64,000 bases of DNA from Alteripontixanthobacter sp. (GTDB taxonomy: Bacteria > Pseudomonadota > Alphaproteobacteria > Sphingomonadales > Sphingomonadaceae), in contig JBDVPM010000008.1 in assembly GCA_039968605.1 (NCBI GenBank), forward strand, positions 1,540,968-1,604,967, given 5' to 3'. The notes beneath the pieces were generated by a model. That model was not told the origin of the DNA and did no database searches. It saw only the letters and a list, made by a program, of their open reading frames with translations. Positions 57,660 through 64,000 of this stretch are shown here, in pieces (position 1 is the first letter of the stretch; every line of letters starts with the position of its first letter). A program made the translations under genes and the position numbers.

Positions 57660-59606
57660 ATGAACGACCTATCTTCCACCCCGCTGATCCCGCGCGACCA
57701 CCTGTTCGGCAACCCCACCCGTGCGGGTGGCAAGCTGAGCCCGGATGGCAAATGGCTCAGCTGGCTCGCACCGCAGGACGGCGTGCTCAACATCTGGCTG
57801 GCGCCCAGCGATACGCCCGACGACGCGAAAGCGATGACCAGTTCTACCGACCGCCCCATTCGGCAATATTTCTGGGCCGGGGATTCGCGCAGCCTGCTGT
57901 ATATTCAGGACAAAGGCGGGGACGAAAACTTCCTGCTTTACGGGATCGATATCGCCACGGGGGAAGAGCGCACACTGACCCCGTTCGAGGATACGCGGGT
58001 CGATCTGGTCGGCGGTAGCGAGAAAATCCGCGACAAGATCCTGATTGGCCTGAACAACCGCGATGCGCGTTTCCACGATGTCCACTTGCTGGACCTTAAT
58101 ACGGGCGAGTTGACGCAGGTATTTCAGAACGACAGCTATGCCGGGTTCCTGGCGGATGACAATCTGGAGCTGCGCATGGCGCTGCGGCCCAATGAAGCGG
58201 GCGGGATGGATTTTTTTGCCATTACCGATGGCACCGTGGCGAACGAGCCCACCGATAGCACCGGCCTTGAAGATTCGCTGACCACCCAGCCCGCCGGCTT
58301 CACCACCGATGGCAAGACGCTGTACTGGATCGATAGCCGTGGGCGCGACACGGCGGCACTGGTGGCGGTCGATACCGAAAGCGGCACGCGCACTGTGATC
58401 GCGGAGCATGACAAGGCCGATATCGGCGGCGCGATGCAGCATCCGCTTACCGGCGAGGTGCAGGCCTGGTCGGCGACCTATCTGCGCACCGAACGCACCG
58501 CTATCGATCCCGAAATCGGTGCGTCGCTGGACTGGCTGCGCGAGCGGTTGAAGGGCGATTACGGCGTCATGTCGCGCAGCCGCGACGATACCAGGTGGAT
58601 CGTCTGGAACGACCCGCTGACAAGCCCGCTATGCACCTTCATCTACGACCGTGAGGCGCAGACGCTGGAGCCGTTCTACACCACCAGGCTGGAGCTGGAG
58701 GGTGCGCCGCTGCAACCGATGCACACGCTGGAAATTCCTGCGCGCGACGGTCTGGTATTGCCCAGCTACCTCACCCTGCCGCCGGGCGTGGACCGCGATA
58801 ATCCCAGCCCTGCGCCGATGGTGCTGCTGGTCCATGGAGGCCCGTGGGCGCGCGACGGTTACGGTTTCAACGGCCAGCATCAATGGCTCGCCAATCGTGG
58901 CTATGCCGTGCTCAGCGTCAACTTTCGCGGCTCCACCGGCTTCGGCAAGAGCTTCATTTCGGCAGGCGATCTGCAATGGGGCCGCAAGATGCATGACGAT
59001 CTGATCGACGCGGTCGATTGGGCGATTGCCGAAAGCATCGCCGCGCCGGACAAGGTGGCGATCATGGGCGGGTCCTATGGCGGCTATGCCACGCTGGCCG
59101 GTCTGACCTTCACGCCCGAAAAATTCGCCTGCGGAGTCGATATCGTCGGGCCGAGCAATCTGGAAACGCTGCTGGAGACGATCCCGCCTTACTGGGAACC
59201 GATGATCGCCCAGTTCCACGAACGGATGGGCAATCCGAACACGCCGGAAGGACTGACGATGCTGAAGGAGCGCAGCCCGCTCAATTCCGCAGACAAGATC
59301 GTGAAACCTCTGCTGATTGCGCAAGGGGCCAACGACCCGCGCGTCAAACAGGCCGAAAGCGACCAGATCGTGGGCGCGATGAAAGATGCGGGTATCCCCG
59401 TGACCTACGCCCTCTACCCCGATGAAGGCCACGGGTTTGCCAAGCCGGAAAACAATATCGCCTTCACCGCGATGACCGAAAATTTCCTCGCCGAATGGCT
59501 GGGCGGCCGGGCGGAGCCTATCGGCGGCACGGTGCGCGCCTCGACAGCCGAGATTGTCGAAGGGGCCGCCTTCGTGCAGGGATTGAAGCAGGCGTTGGCC
59601 GAATAG
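57660..59606 (+). CDS. S9 family peptidase (prolyl oligopeptidase-like)
   Basis: The 648-residue serine peptidase has an N-terminal beta-propeller (about residues 15-390, with WPD40-like repeats such as GKLSPDGKWLSWLAP) and a C-terminal alpha/beta hydrolase domain. The catalytic triad is S472 (GGSYGGYATLAGL), D559 (GANDPRVK) and H591 (EGHGF). It has no signal peptide and is probably cytosolic. The specificity (prolyl oligopeptidase, acylaminoacyl peptidase or dipeptidyl peptidase) is not settled by sequence. It starts 13 bases after the glycosylase, so the two are probably co-transcribed. Confidence 0.93.
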   Translation: MNDLSSTPLIPRDHLFGNPTRAGGKLSPDGKWLSWLAPQDGVLNIWLAPSDTPDDAKAMTSSTDRPIRQYFWAGDSRSLLYIQDKGGDENFLLYGIDIATGEERTLTPFEDTRVDLVGGSEKIRDKILIGLNNRDARFHDVHLLDLNTGELTQVFQNDSYAGFLADDNLELRMALRPNEAGGMDFFAITDGTVANEPTDSTGLEDSLTTQPAGFTTDGKTLYWIDSRGRDTAALVAVDTESGTRTVIAEHDKADIGGAMQHPLTGEVQAWSATYLRTERTAIDPEIGASLDWLRERLKGDYGVMSRSRDDTRWIVWNDPLTSPLCTFIYDREAQTLEPFYTTRLELEGAPLQPMHTLEIPARDGLVLPSYLTLPPGVDRDNPSPAPMVLLVHGGPWARDGYGFNGQHQWLANRGYAVLSVNFRGSTGFGKSFISAGDLQWGRKMHDDLIDAVDWAIAESIAAPDKVAIMGGSYGGYATLAGLTFTPEKFACGVDIVGPSNLETLLETIPPYWEPMIAQFHERMGNPNTPEGLTMLKERSPLNSADKIVKPLLIAQGANDPRVKQAESDQIVGAMKDAGIPVTYALYPDEGHGFAKPENNIAFTAMTENFLAEWLGGRAEPIGGTVRASTAEIVEGAAFVQGLKQALAE

Positions 59607-59631
59607 GCGCAGCATAGGGGAAAGGATCGAC

Positions 59632-60444
59632 ATGTCCGGCGAGACAAAGAAGGCAATTTTCATCAGCGGCGGCGGGTCCGGTATCGGGCGGGCCATCGCT
59701 CAGAAATTCGCCGCCGAAGGATGGTTCGTCGGATTGGGGGACATCGACGCAGCCGGCATGGCCGAGACCGAGAGGCTGATCGGCAATGGCTTCACGTTCT
59801 CGCACAGGCTGGATGTGCGCGACCGCGAGGCGTGGGACGTGGCGCTCGGCTCCTTCGCCATGGCCGCCGGGGGGCGGATCGATGTGCTGGCCAACAATGC
59901 GGGCATCCCCATCGGTGGCTCGCTCTCCGAAAACAGCGTGGACGAGATCGAACGCTGTCTGGATATCAATCTGAAAGGGGTGCTGTTCGGCGCACAGGCG
60001 GTGCTGCCCTTCCTGCAGAAAACCGCGCCCGGATCCTGCCTGCTCAACACCGCCAGCGCGGCGGGAATCTATGGGACCGGGGGCGCGAGCGTCTATTCCG
60101 CGACCAAGTTCGGCGTGCGCGGCATCACCGAATCGCTCGATGCGGAATGGGCCGAATTCGGGATCACCGTGGCCGATCTGTGCCCCAGTTTCATCGATAC
60201 GCCGCTGCTGGAACATAATCCCAATGCCAAGACCAACGAGTCGGTCCGCTCGCGCGTGCAGGAAGCGGGGCTGGAGATTACGCCGGTAGAGGAAGTGGCC
60301 GAAGCCGCGTGGAAAGCGGTCCACGGCAAGGATTTGCATTACGTCGTCGGCAAGACCGCGAAGAAGATCAACTTCGCCCGCCGCTGGATGCCCGCGACCG
60401 TTCGCAAGCAGGCGCGCGGCATGTCGCGCCCGCTGGGGCGATAG
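59632..60444 (+). CDS. Short-chain dehydrogenase/reductase
   Basis: The 270-residue classical SDR has the cofactor motif ISGGGSGIGRAIAQKF (TGxxxGIG variant with Ser-Gly-Gly), NNAG at NNAGIPIGG, and the catalytic YSATK (Tyr-x3-Lys), with a Ser about 15 residues before. Asp at the end of the second strand (GLGDIDAAG) indicates NAD(H) preference. The substrate is unknown. It follows the S9 peptidase by 25 bases and converges on phhB with a two-base gap. Confidence 0.9.
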   Translation: MSGETKKAIFISGGGSGIGRAIAQKFAAEGWFVGLGDIDAAGMAETERLIGNGFTFSHRLDVRDREAWDVALGSFAMAAGGRIDVLANNAGIPIGGSLSENSVDEIERCLDINLKGVLFGAQAVLPFLQKTAPGSCLLNTASAAGIYGTGGASVYSATKFGVRGITESLDAEWAEFGITVADLCPSFIDTPLLEHNPNAKTNESVRSRVQEAGLEITPVEEVAEAAWKAVHGKDLHYVVGKTAKKINFARRWMPATVRKQARGMSRPLGR

Positions 60445-60446
60445 GG

Positions 60447-60734
60447 CTAAAGCAGCTCGTCGATAGCCTTGGCCATCTTGGTGTCGCGCTGGCTCAGTCC
60501 GCCGGCATCATGGGTTGTTAGCGTGACATTTACCTTGTTGTAAACGTTGGACCATTCCGGGTGGTGGTCCAGCGTTTCGGCAATCATCGCCACGCGCGTC
60601 ATGAACGCGAACGCTTCGCTGAAATCGGCGAATTCGAAAGCGCGCTCGATCGCATCGCCGTCGCGGGCCAGCGACCAGTGCTTGAGCGCGGCCAGCCAGC
60701 TCGTGCGTTCTTCCTGCGTCAGTTCGGCGACCAT
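60447..60734 (-). CDS. phhB: 4a-hydroxytetrahydrobiopterin dehydratase
   Basis: PhhB/PCD recycles the pterin cofactor of phenylalanine hydroxylase. The 95-residue protein has the family motif [20 protein letters not shown] with the catalytic His pair and ends in [18 protein letters not shown] 60734 is chosen over 60743 because the GGAAGG site abuts the upstream ATG but is nine bases from this one. No phenylalanine hydroxylase gene is nearby; some members serve as regulatory or molybdopterin-related proteins. Confidence 0.94.
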   Translation of the reverse strand: MVAELTQEERTSWLAALKHWSLARDGDAIERAFEFADFSEAFAFMTRVAMIAETLDHHPEWSNVYNKVNVTLTTHDAGGLSQRDTKMAKAIDELL

Positions 60735-60804
60735 TGCCCGCATCCTTCCCGGCCCGTGACCAGTTGCTTGTTCCGCCGGACGCTTTCGCCTAACCCGCGC
60801 GGCC

Positions 60805-61389
60805 ATGCAAGCCTGCCGCCTCGCAGTTACGAATTTGTCATGCAGACGCGGTGAGCGGCTGCTGTTTCGCGGATTGTCACTGGCGATGGAACCGGGCGAG
60901 GCGCTTCATATTGCCGGGCCGAACGGTATCGGCAAATCGAGCCTTTTGCGTATCTTGGCAGGGCTACTGCGCCCCTATTCCGGCACGCTGGAGCGCGAGG
61001 GAGCACTTGGCCTGATGGACGAACGCCCGGCGCTGGACGGGGCGATGCCGCTGGAACGGGCACTTGCCTTCTGGGCGGATATCGACCGGGCGGGCGATCT
61101 TGAGCAGATCATGGAAGCGCTGGACCTGACCGATCTGGCCGATGTGCCGGTGCGCTTCCTTTCCACCGGACAGCGCAAGCGGGCCGCGATGGCACGTCTG
61201 ATCGCCCAATCAGCTCCCATCTGGCTGCTGGACGAACCGCTTAGCGGACTGGACGAGGCATCGCGCGGGCGCGTCGATGGGCTGGTCGGCAATCACCTGG
61301 CGGGCGGCGGTATTGCCGTGATCGCATCGCACCAGCCCTTCGCCAGTGCGCCGATGCGCACCGTCCACCTGGCGGAGTTCGCGCGATGA
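60805..61389 (+). CDS. ccmA: Cytochrome c biogenesis ABC transporter, ATP-binding subunit
   Basis: CcmA powers the CcmAB complex that releases holo-CcmE during cytochrome c maturation. The 194-residue ATPase has Walker [13 protein letters not shown], the signature [15 protein letters not shown], and Walker [16 protein letters not shown]. An H-loop HQP is present near the C-terminus. The ATG stands 70 bases from the divergent phhB start. It overlaps ccmB by ATGA. Confidence 0.95.
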   Translation: MQACRLAVTNLSCRRGERLLFRGLSLAMEPGEALHIAGPNGIGKSSLLRILAGLLRPYSGTLEREGALGLMDERPALDGAMPLERALAFWADIDRAGDLEQIMEALDLTDLADVPVRFLSTGQRKRAAMARLIAQSAPIWLLDEPLSGLDEASRGRVDGLVGNHLAGGGIAVIASHQPFASAPMRTVHLAEFAR

Positions 61390-62051
61390 TCGGGCACTTG
61401 CTGAGGCGCGATCTGGCGATGCTGCTGCCCGGCGGCCGCAGAGCGAGGGCTGGCGGCGGAACCTTCCTGCCGCTGCTGTTCTTCCTCGCCATCGCGATGC
61501 TGTTTCCCTTCGCCGTCGGGCCGGATGCACCGCTGCTGGCGCGCACTGGCGGCGGCGTGATCTGGGTTGCAGCCTTGCTCGCCAGCATCCTGCCGCTGGA
61601 CCGGCTGGTGGCGCCGGATATGGAGGCGGGCGTGTTCGATCAGCTGGCCCTGCGCGGCGTGTCGGAGGAGTTGGCCATGGCGGTACGGATCGTGGCCCAT
61701 TGGCTCAGCTTCGCCCCGCTGTTGCTGCTCGCCACCCTTCCCGCTGCCGCCCTACTCAACCTCGACGCGCCGACGGTGCGCCTGCTGCTGCTCGGCCTGC
61801 TGGCGGGCACACCGGGGCTGGCAGCTATCGGAGTGGCGATTGCCGCCATGACCGCAGGGCTACGTGCGGGGGCAGCGCTTTCTGGGCTGCTGCTGATACC
61901 GCTGGCCGTGCCGATCCTGATCTTCGGCGCAGGCTCGCTCGCCCGGGAAAATCTAGGCGGTGTAGCGTTGGCTGGAGCGCTGTCGCTGCTTCTGGTGGCG
62001 CTCGCACCGTTTGCGGCCGGGGCTGCAATCAGAGCTGCGCGGGAGGGGTAG
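61386..62051 (+). CDS. ccmB: Haem exporter permease CcmB
   Basis: CcmB is the integral subunit of CcmAB. The 221-residue protein has about six membrane helices, including FLPLLFFLAIAMLFPFAV, LGLLAGTPGLAAIGVAIAAM and LLLIPLAVPILIFGAGSLA. The N-terminal LLRRDLAMLLPGG and GGVIWVAALLASILPLDRL followed by APDMEAGVFDQL are family features. The usual next gene, ccmC, is absent; a hairpin and the convergent map gene follow instead. Confidence 0.95.
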   Translation: MIGHLLRRDLAMLLPGGRRARAGGGTFLPLLFFLAIAMLFPFAVGPDAPLLARTGGGVIWVAALLASILPLDRLVAPDMEAGVFDQLALRGVSEELAMAVRIVAHWLSFAPLLLLATLPAAALLNLDAPTVRLLLLGLLAGTPGLAAIGVAIAAMTAGLRAGAALSGLLLIPLAVPILIFGAGSLARENLGGVALAGALSLLLVALAPFAAGAAIRAAREG

Positions 62052-62054
62052 CTT

Positions 62055-62086
62055 ACCATCACCCCGGCTTTTGAGCCGGGATGGTG
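62055..62086. terminator. Bidirectional terminator-like hairpin between ccmB and map
   Basis: ACCATC-ACC-CCGGCT and AGCCGGGATGGT pair into a stem of about 12 bp with a three-base bulge and a TTTG loop. It lies between the convergent ccmB and map stops, so it can end transcripts from both sides, though no long T-tract follows. Confidence 0.55.
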
Positions 62087-62090
62087 CGGT

Positions 62091-62915
62091 TCAATAAGGC
62101 GGCTGATGCAGCCCCTTTTCGCTCGCGGTGAAAATCTCGTTGCCGGTCTCGGTAATCCCGATCGAGTGTTCGAATTGCGCCGAGAGCGTCTTGTCGCGCG
62201 TAACGGCCGTCCAGCCGTCGCGGAGCAGTTTTACGTGCGGGCGGCCGCCATTGATCATCGGTTCGATGGTGAAGAACATGCCCGGCACCAATTCCGGACC
62301 GGTGCCGGCATTGGCCGCGTGGACTACTTCGGGCGCATCGTGGAACAGCCGCCCCAGCCCGTGGCCGCAGAAATCGCGCACCACGCCGTAGCGGTGCTTC
62401 CTGGCATGAGCCTCGATCGCCGCGCCGATATCGCCCAGCCGCGCGCCGGGCTGCGCCGCCTCGATCCCCAGCATCAGGCATTCATAGGTCACATCGACCA
62501 GCCGCCGGGCCTTGAGCGGCACATCGCCCACCAGATACATCCGGCTGGTATCGCCATGCCAGCCATCTAGCAGCGGGGTGACATCGATATTCACTATATC
62601 GCCATCGCGCAGCGGCTTGTCGCTGGGGATGCCGTGGCACACGACGTGATTGACCGAGATGCAGCAGCTATGCGTATAGCCGCGATAGCCGAGCGTGGCC
62701 GGGACCGATCCGCCATCCAGCATCATCTGGCGAACCACATCGTCCAGCTCGCCCGTGGTCACGCCGGGCTGCACCCGCGTGGTCATTTCATCGAGGATAC
62801 TTGCGGCCAGCCTGCCCGCGCGGCGCATCCCATCGAAGCCTGCCGCATCGTGGATCTTGATCGTGCCATCACGGATCACGGTGTCGTCGGCGGAAATCTG
62901 CTGATATTCGTTCAT
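62091..62915 (-). CDS. map: Methionine aminopeptidase (type I)
   Basis: MetAP removes the initiator Met from nascent proteins and is essential. The 274-residue protein has the pita-bread fold with metal ligands Asp in VNIDVTPLLDGWHGDTS, His in CGHGLGRLFHDAP, and Glu in FTIEPMINGG and near the end in QFEHSIGITETG. Residues 1-25 precede the usual core. A TTG three codons upstream is ignored in favour of ATG 62915. It converges on ccmB. Confidence 0.96.
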   Translation of the reverse strand: MNEYQQISADDTVIRDGTIKIHDAAGFDGMRRAGRLAASILDEMTTRVQPGVTTGELDDVVRQMMLDGGSVPATLGYRGYTHSCCISVNHVVCHGIPSDKPLRDGDIVNIDVTPLLDGWHGDTSRMYLVGDVPLKARRLVDVTYECLMLGIEAAQPGARLGDIGAAIEAHARKHRYGVVRDFCGHGLGRLFHDAPEVVHAANAGTGPELVPGMFFTIEPMINGGRPHVKLLRDGWTAVTRDKTLSAQFEHSIGITETGNEIFTASEKGLHQPPY

Positions 62916-62960
62916 GGGTTTCAACTTAGCGATTGCGCGGGGGAATTGCGAGCAGCGTGA

Positions 62961-63800
62961 TCACCGGGCCGAGAACGCCCCGCGATATTGCGGTTTTACC
63001 GCTGCCATGATCGCTGCATTCAGCGGCAGGGTTATCTCGTAATCCCCTTCCGCATAAGCGCCTGCAACATAGGGCGCGGCGTAGAGGCCGATCCGGTCGA
63101 ATGCCTCTCCATCGGCGGAGCCCAGGATCACTTCCAGATCTTCCACCGGCGGACATTGGCCGAACGGCGTGGCCTTGTTCACCGCCATGCCGCGCCGCTG
63201 CGCCCGCTGGCGGTCCAGCTCGGCACAGAAACGCGGCGCGATCGCGCGGTTGAGCGCGGCGGGTGATGCGAACAGGTCCAGCGAGGCGAGCGCTGTATCG
63301 CGCTGCCGATCCCACAGCAAAACATCCTTGCCGTAATTGCCATGCGCCCCGCCGCCAAACGAAGCGACCTCGGCGGTGAGCGAGAGGAAGCGCGGCGTAT
63401 CGGCGGCCACTTGCCATTCCCAAGAGGCCGAATGCGGGCGGTATGGAAAATCGCTGTCCTGCGCCGCTTCGCGCCCTTCGCGCGCATCGGCGATCAGACT
63501 GCTCTTGGTGCTGTTCATACGCGATTGCAGTTCCTGGCGCAGGCCGGGAATGGCGACAGCGGCAGGCCAGGAATATTCGAATTCATACAGGTCGGTCGCT
63601 TCGGAATGCGCCGCCGCTCCGGCCGAGGAACTGGCCGACGCGGAGGAGCTGTTTCCGCCGACGGATGCCGACGCGCTCGCCGAATTGGCGCTCGCGGATT
63701 GCCCACCACCCTCCAGCGCGACCGCTTGCTCCATCTCCTCGGGCGAGGAGCAGGCGGCAGGGCCTAGCAAGGCGGCAATCAGGAACATACGGCTTTGCAT
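62961..63800 (-). CDS. Putative lipoprotein with DUF3298/DUF4163-like domain
   Basis: The 279-residue protein has a short signal (MFLIAALLGPAAC, possible lipid Cys at about residue 17, with an imperfect lipobox) followed by a Ser/Ala/Gly-rich linker of about 50 residues. The folded part (about 75-279) matches DUF4163 then DUF3298, as in RsiV and PdaC: SLTAEVASFGGGAHGNYGK is the family hallmark, and the end has YEITLPLNA. Such domains bind or act on peptidoglycan or lysozyme in other bacteria. The function here is unknown. ATG 63800 starts the signal peptide. It is divergent from the aminopeptidase gene. Confidence 0.75.
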   Translation of the reverse strand: MQSRMFLIAALLGPAACSSPEEMEQAVALEGGGQSASANSASASASVGGNSSSASASSSAGAAAHSEATDLYEFEYSWPAAVAIPGLRQELQSRMNSTKSSLIADAREGREAAQDSDFPYRPHSASWEWQVAADTPRFLSLTAEVASFGGGAHGNYGKDVLLWDRQRDTALASLDLFASPAALNRAIAPRFCAELDRQRAQRRGMAVNKATPFGQCPPVEDLEVILGSADGEAFDRIGLYAAPYVAGAYAEGDYEITLPLNAAIMAAVKPQYRGAFSAR

Positions 63801-63837
63801 TGGATTTCTCCGGCAGGATAACGCTAAGGGCGGATAT

Positions 63838-64000
63838 ATGAGCTTGCACAAAGATTTGATAGCGCCCGATCGCGGGCAGGATGCCATTGCCATTCACCTG
63901 GTGAACCAGGATGGATATGCCGATTGGGCAAAGTCGCTGACAGGCGGGCAGCGCGCGGCGCTCGACGCGCAGAAATTCGATGGGTCGGGCTATCAGGTCG
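63838..64000 (+). CDS. Leucyl aminopeptidase family (M17), 5' end only
   Basis: Only the first 54 codons are in the window. The sequence opens MSLHKDLIAPDRGQDAIAIH and continues LVNQDGYADWAKSLTGGQR and ALDAQKFDG. This is the N-terminal pattern of alphaproteobacterial M17 cytosol aminopeptidases (IHLV, W, QRAAL-Q-F). The catalytic Zn domain lies beyond the window edge, so the call rests on the N-terminus alone. Confidence 0.6.
   Translation, partial: MSLHKDLIAPDRGQDAIAIHLVNQDGYADWAKSLTGGQRAALDAQKFDGSGYQV

Overview
The window is GC-rich bacterial chromosome, almost entirely core genome. Gene content and protein style (a sphingomonad-type dcw cluster, FtsZ with a very long acidic linker, an Oar-like TonB receptor, DUF2849/DUF934 in the sulfur-assimilation operon, an M17 aminopeptidase of the alphaproteobacterial kind) suggest Alphaproteobacteria, Sphingomonadales, probably Erythrobacteraceae. 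That placement is inferred from family knowledge; no search was run. No prophage, insertion sequence, CRISPR array or rRNA operon is visible, and one tRNA gene is present.

Layout. 1-9.9 kb: serine synthesis (serC, serA), a family-4 glycosyltransferase, rarA coupled to an RNase H-fold protein, tRNA-Thr, AMP nucleosidase and a PhoD-type phosphatase. 10-16 kb: a large TonB-dependent receptor and a nucleoside transporter/2OG-oxygenase pair. 16-17.3 kb: queuosine genes (YhhQ-type transporter and queF, converging). 17.4-21.8 kb: a Pro-rich membrane protein, then a coupled sulfurtransferase-metC-MscS run. 21.9-25.8 kb: a tightly overlapping sulfur-assimilation operon (cobA, DUF2849, cysI, DUF934, cysH). 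26-32.7 kb: an epimerase, proB, obgE, a poly-Pro lipoprotein, a Bax-inhibitor-1 protein, proC and a YbjN protein.

32.8-53.9 kb is a complete minus-strand division and cell-wall cluster: mraZ-rsmH-ftsL-ftsI-murE-murF-mraY-murD-ftsW-murG-murC-murB-ddl-ftsQ-ftsA-ftsZ, followed by a TPR/SPOR protein. From mraZ to ftsA every stop overlaps or abuts the next start. The only real gap is before ftsZ, and it holds a perfect DnaA box. The leader upstream of mraZ carries a tandem repeat resembling MraZ-binding sites. 54-64 kb: two uncharacterised membrane genes, cysteine synthase, a ferredoxin, an AlkA-like glycosylase, an S9 peptidase, an SDR, pterin dehydratase, ccmAB, map, a DUF3298-like lipoprotein, and the 5' end of an M17 aminopeptidase cut by the window edge.

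Functional themes are cell division and peptidoglycan synthesis, reductive sulfur assimilation through to cysteine and methionine (cobA, cysI, cysH, cysK, metC, sseA), and serine/proline synthesis. I found no clear novel defence or mobile system. The best leads are regulatory (DnaA box before ftsZ, MraZ-box-like repeats, a 17-bp perfect inverted repeat at 25.9 kb) and uncharacterised partners of well-known genes (the DUF429-like protein with RarA, the TPR-SPOR protein after ftsZ, and the DUF4350-like pair beside mraZ).
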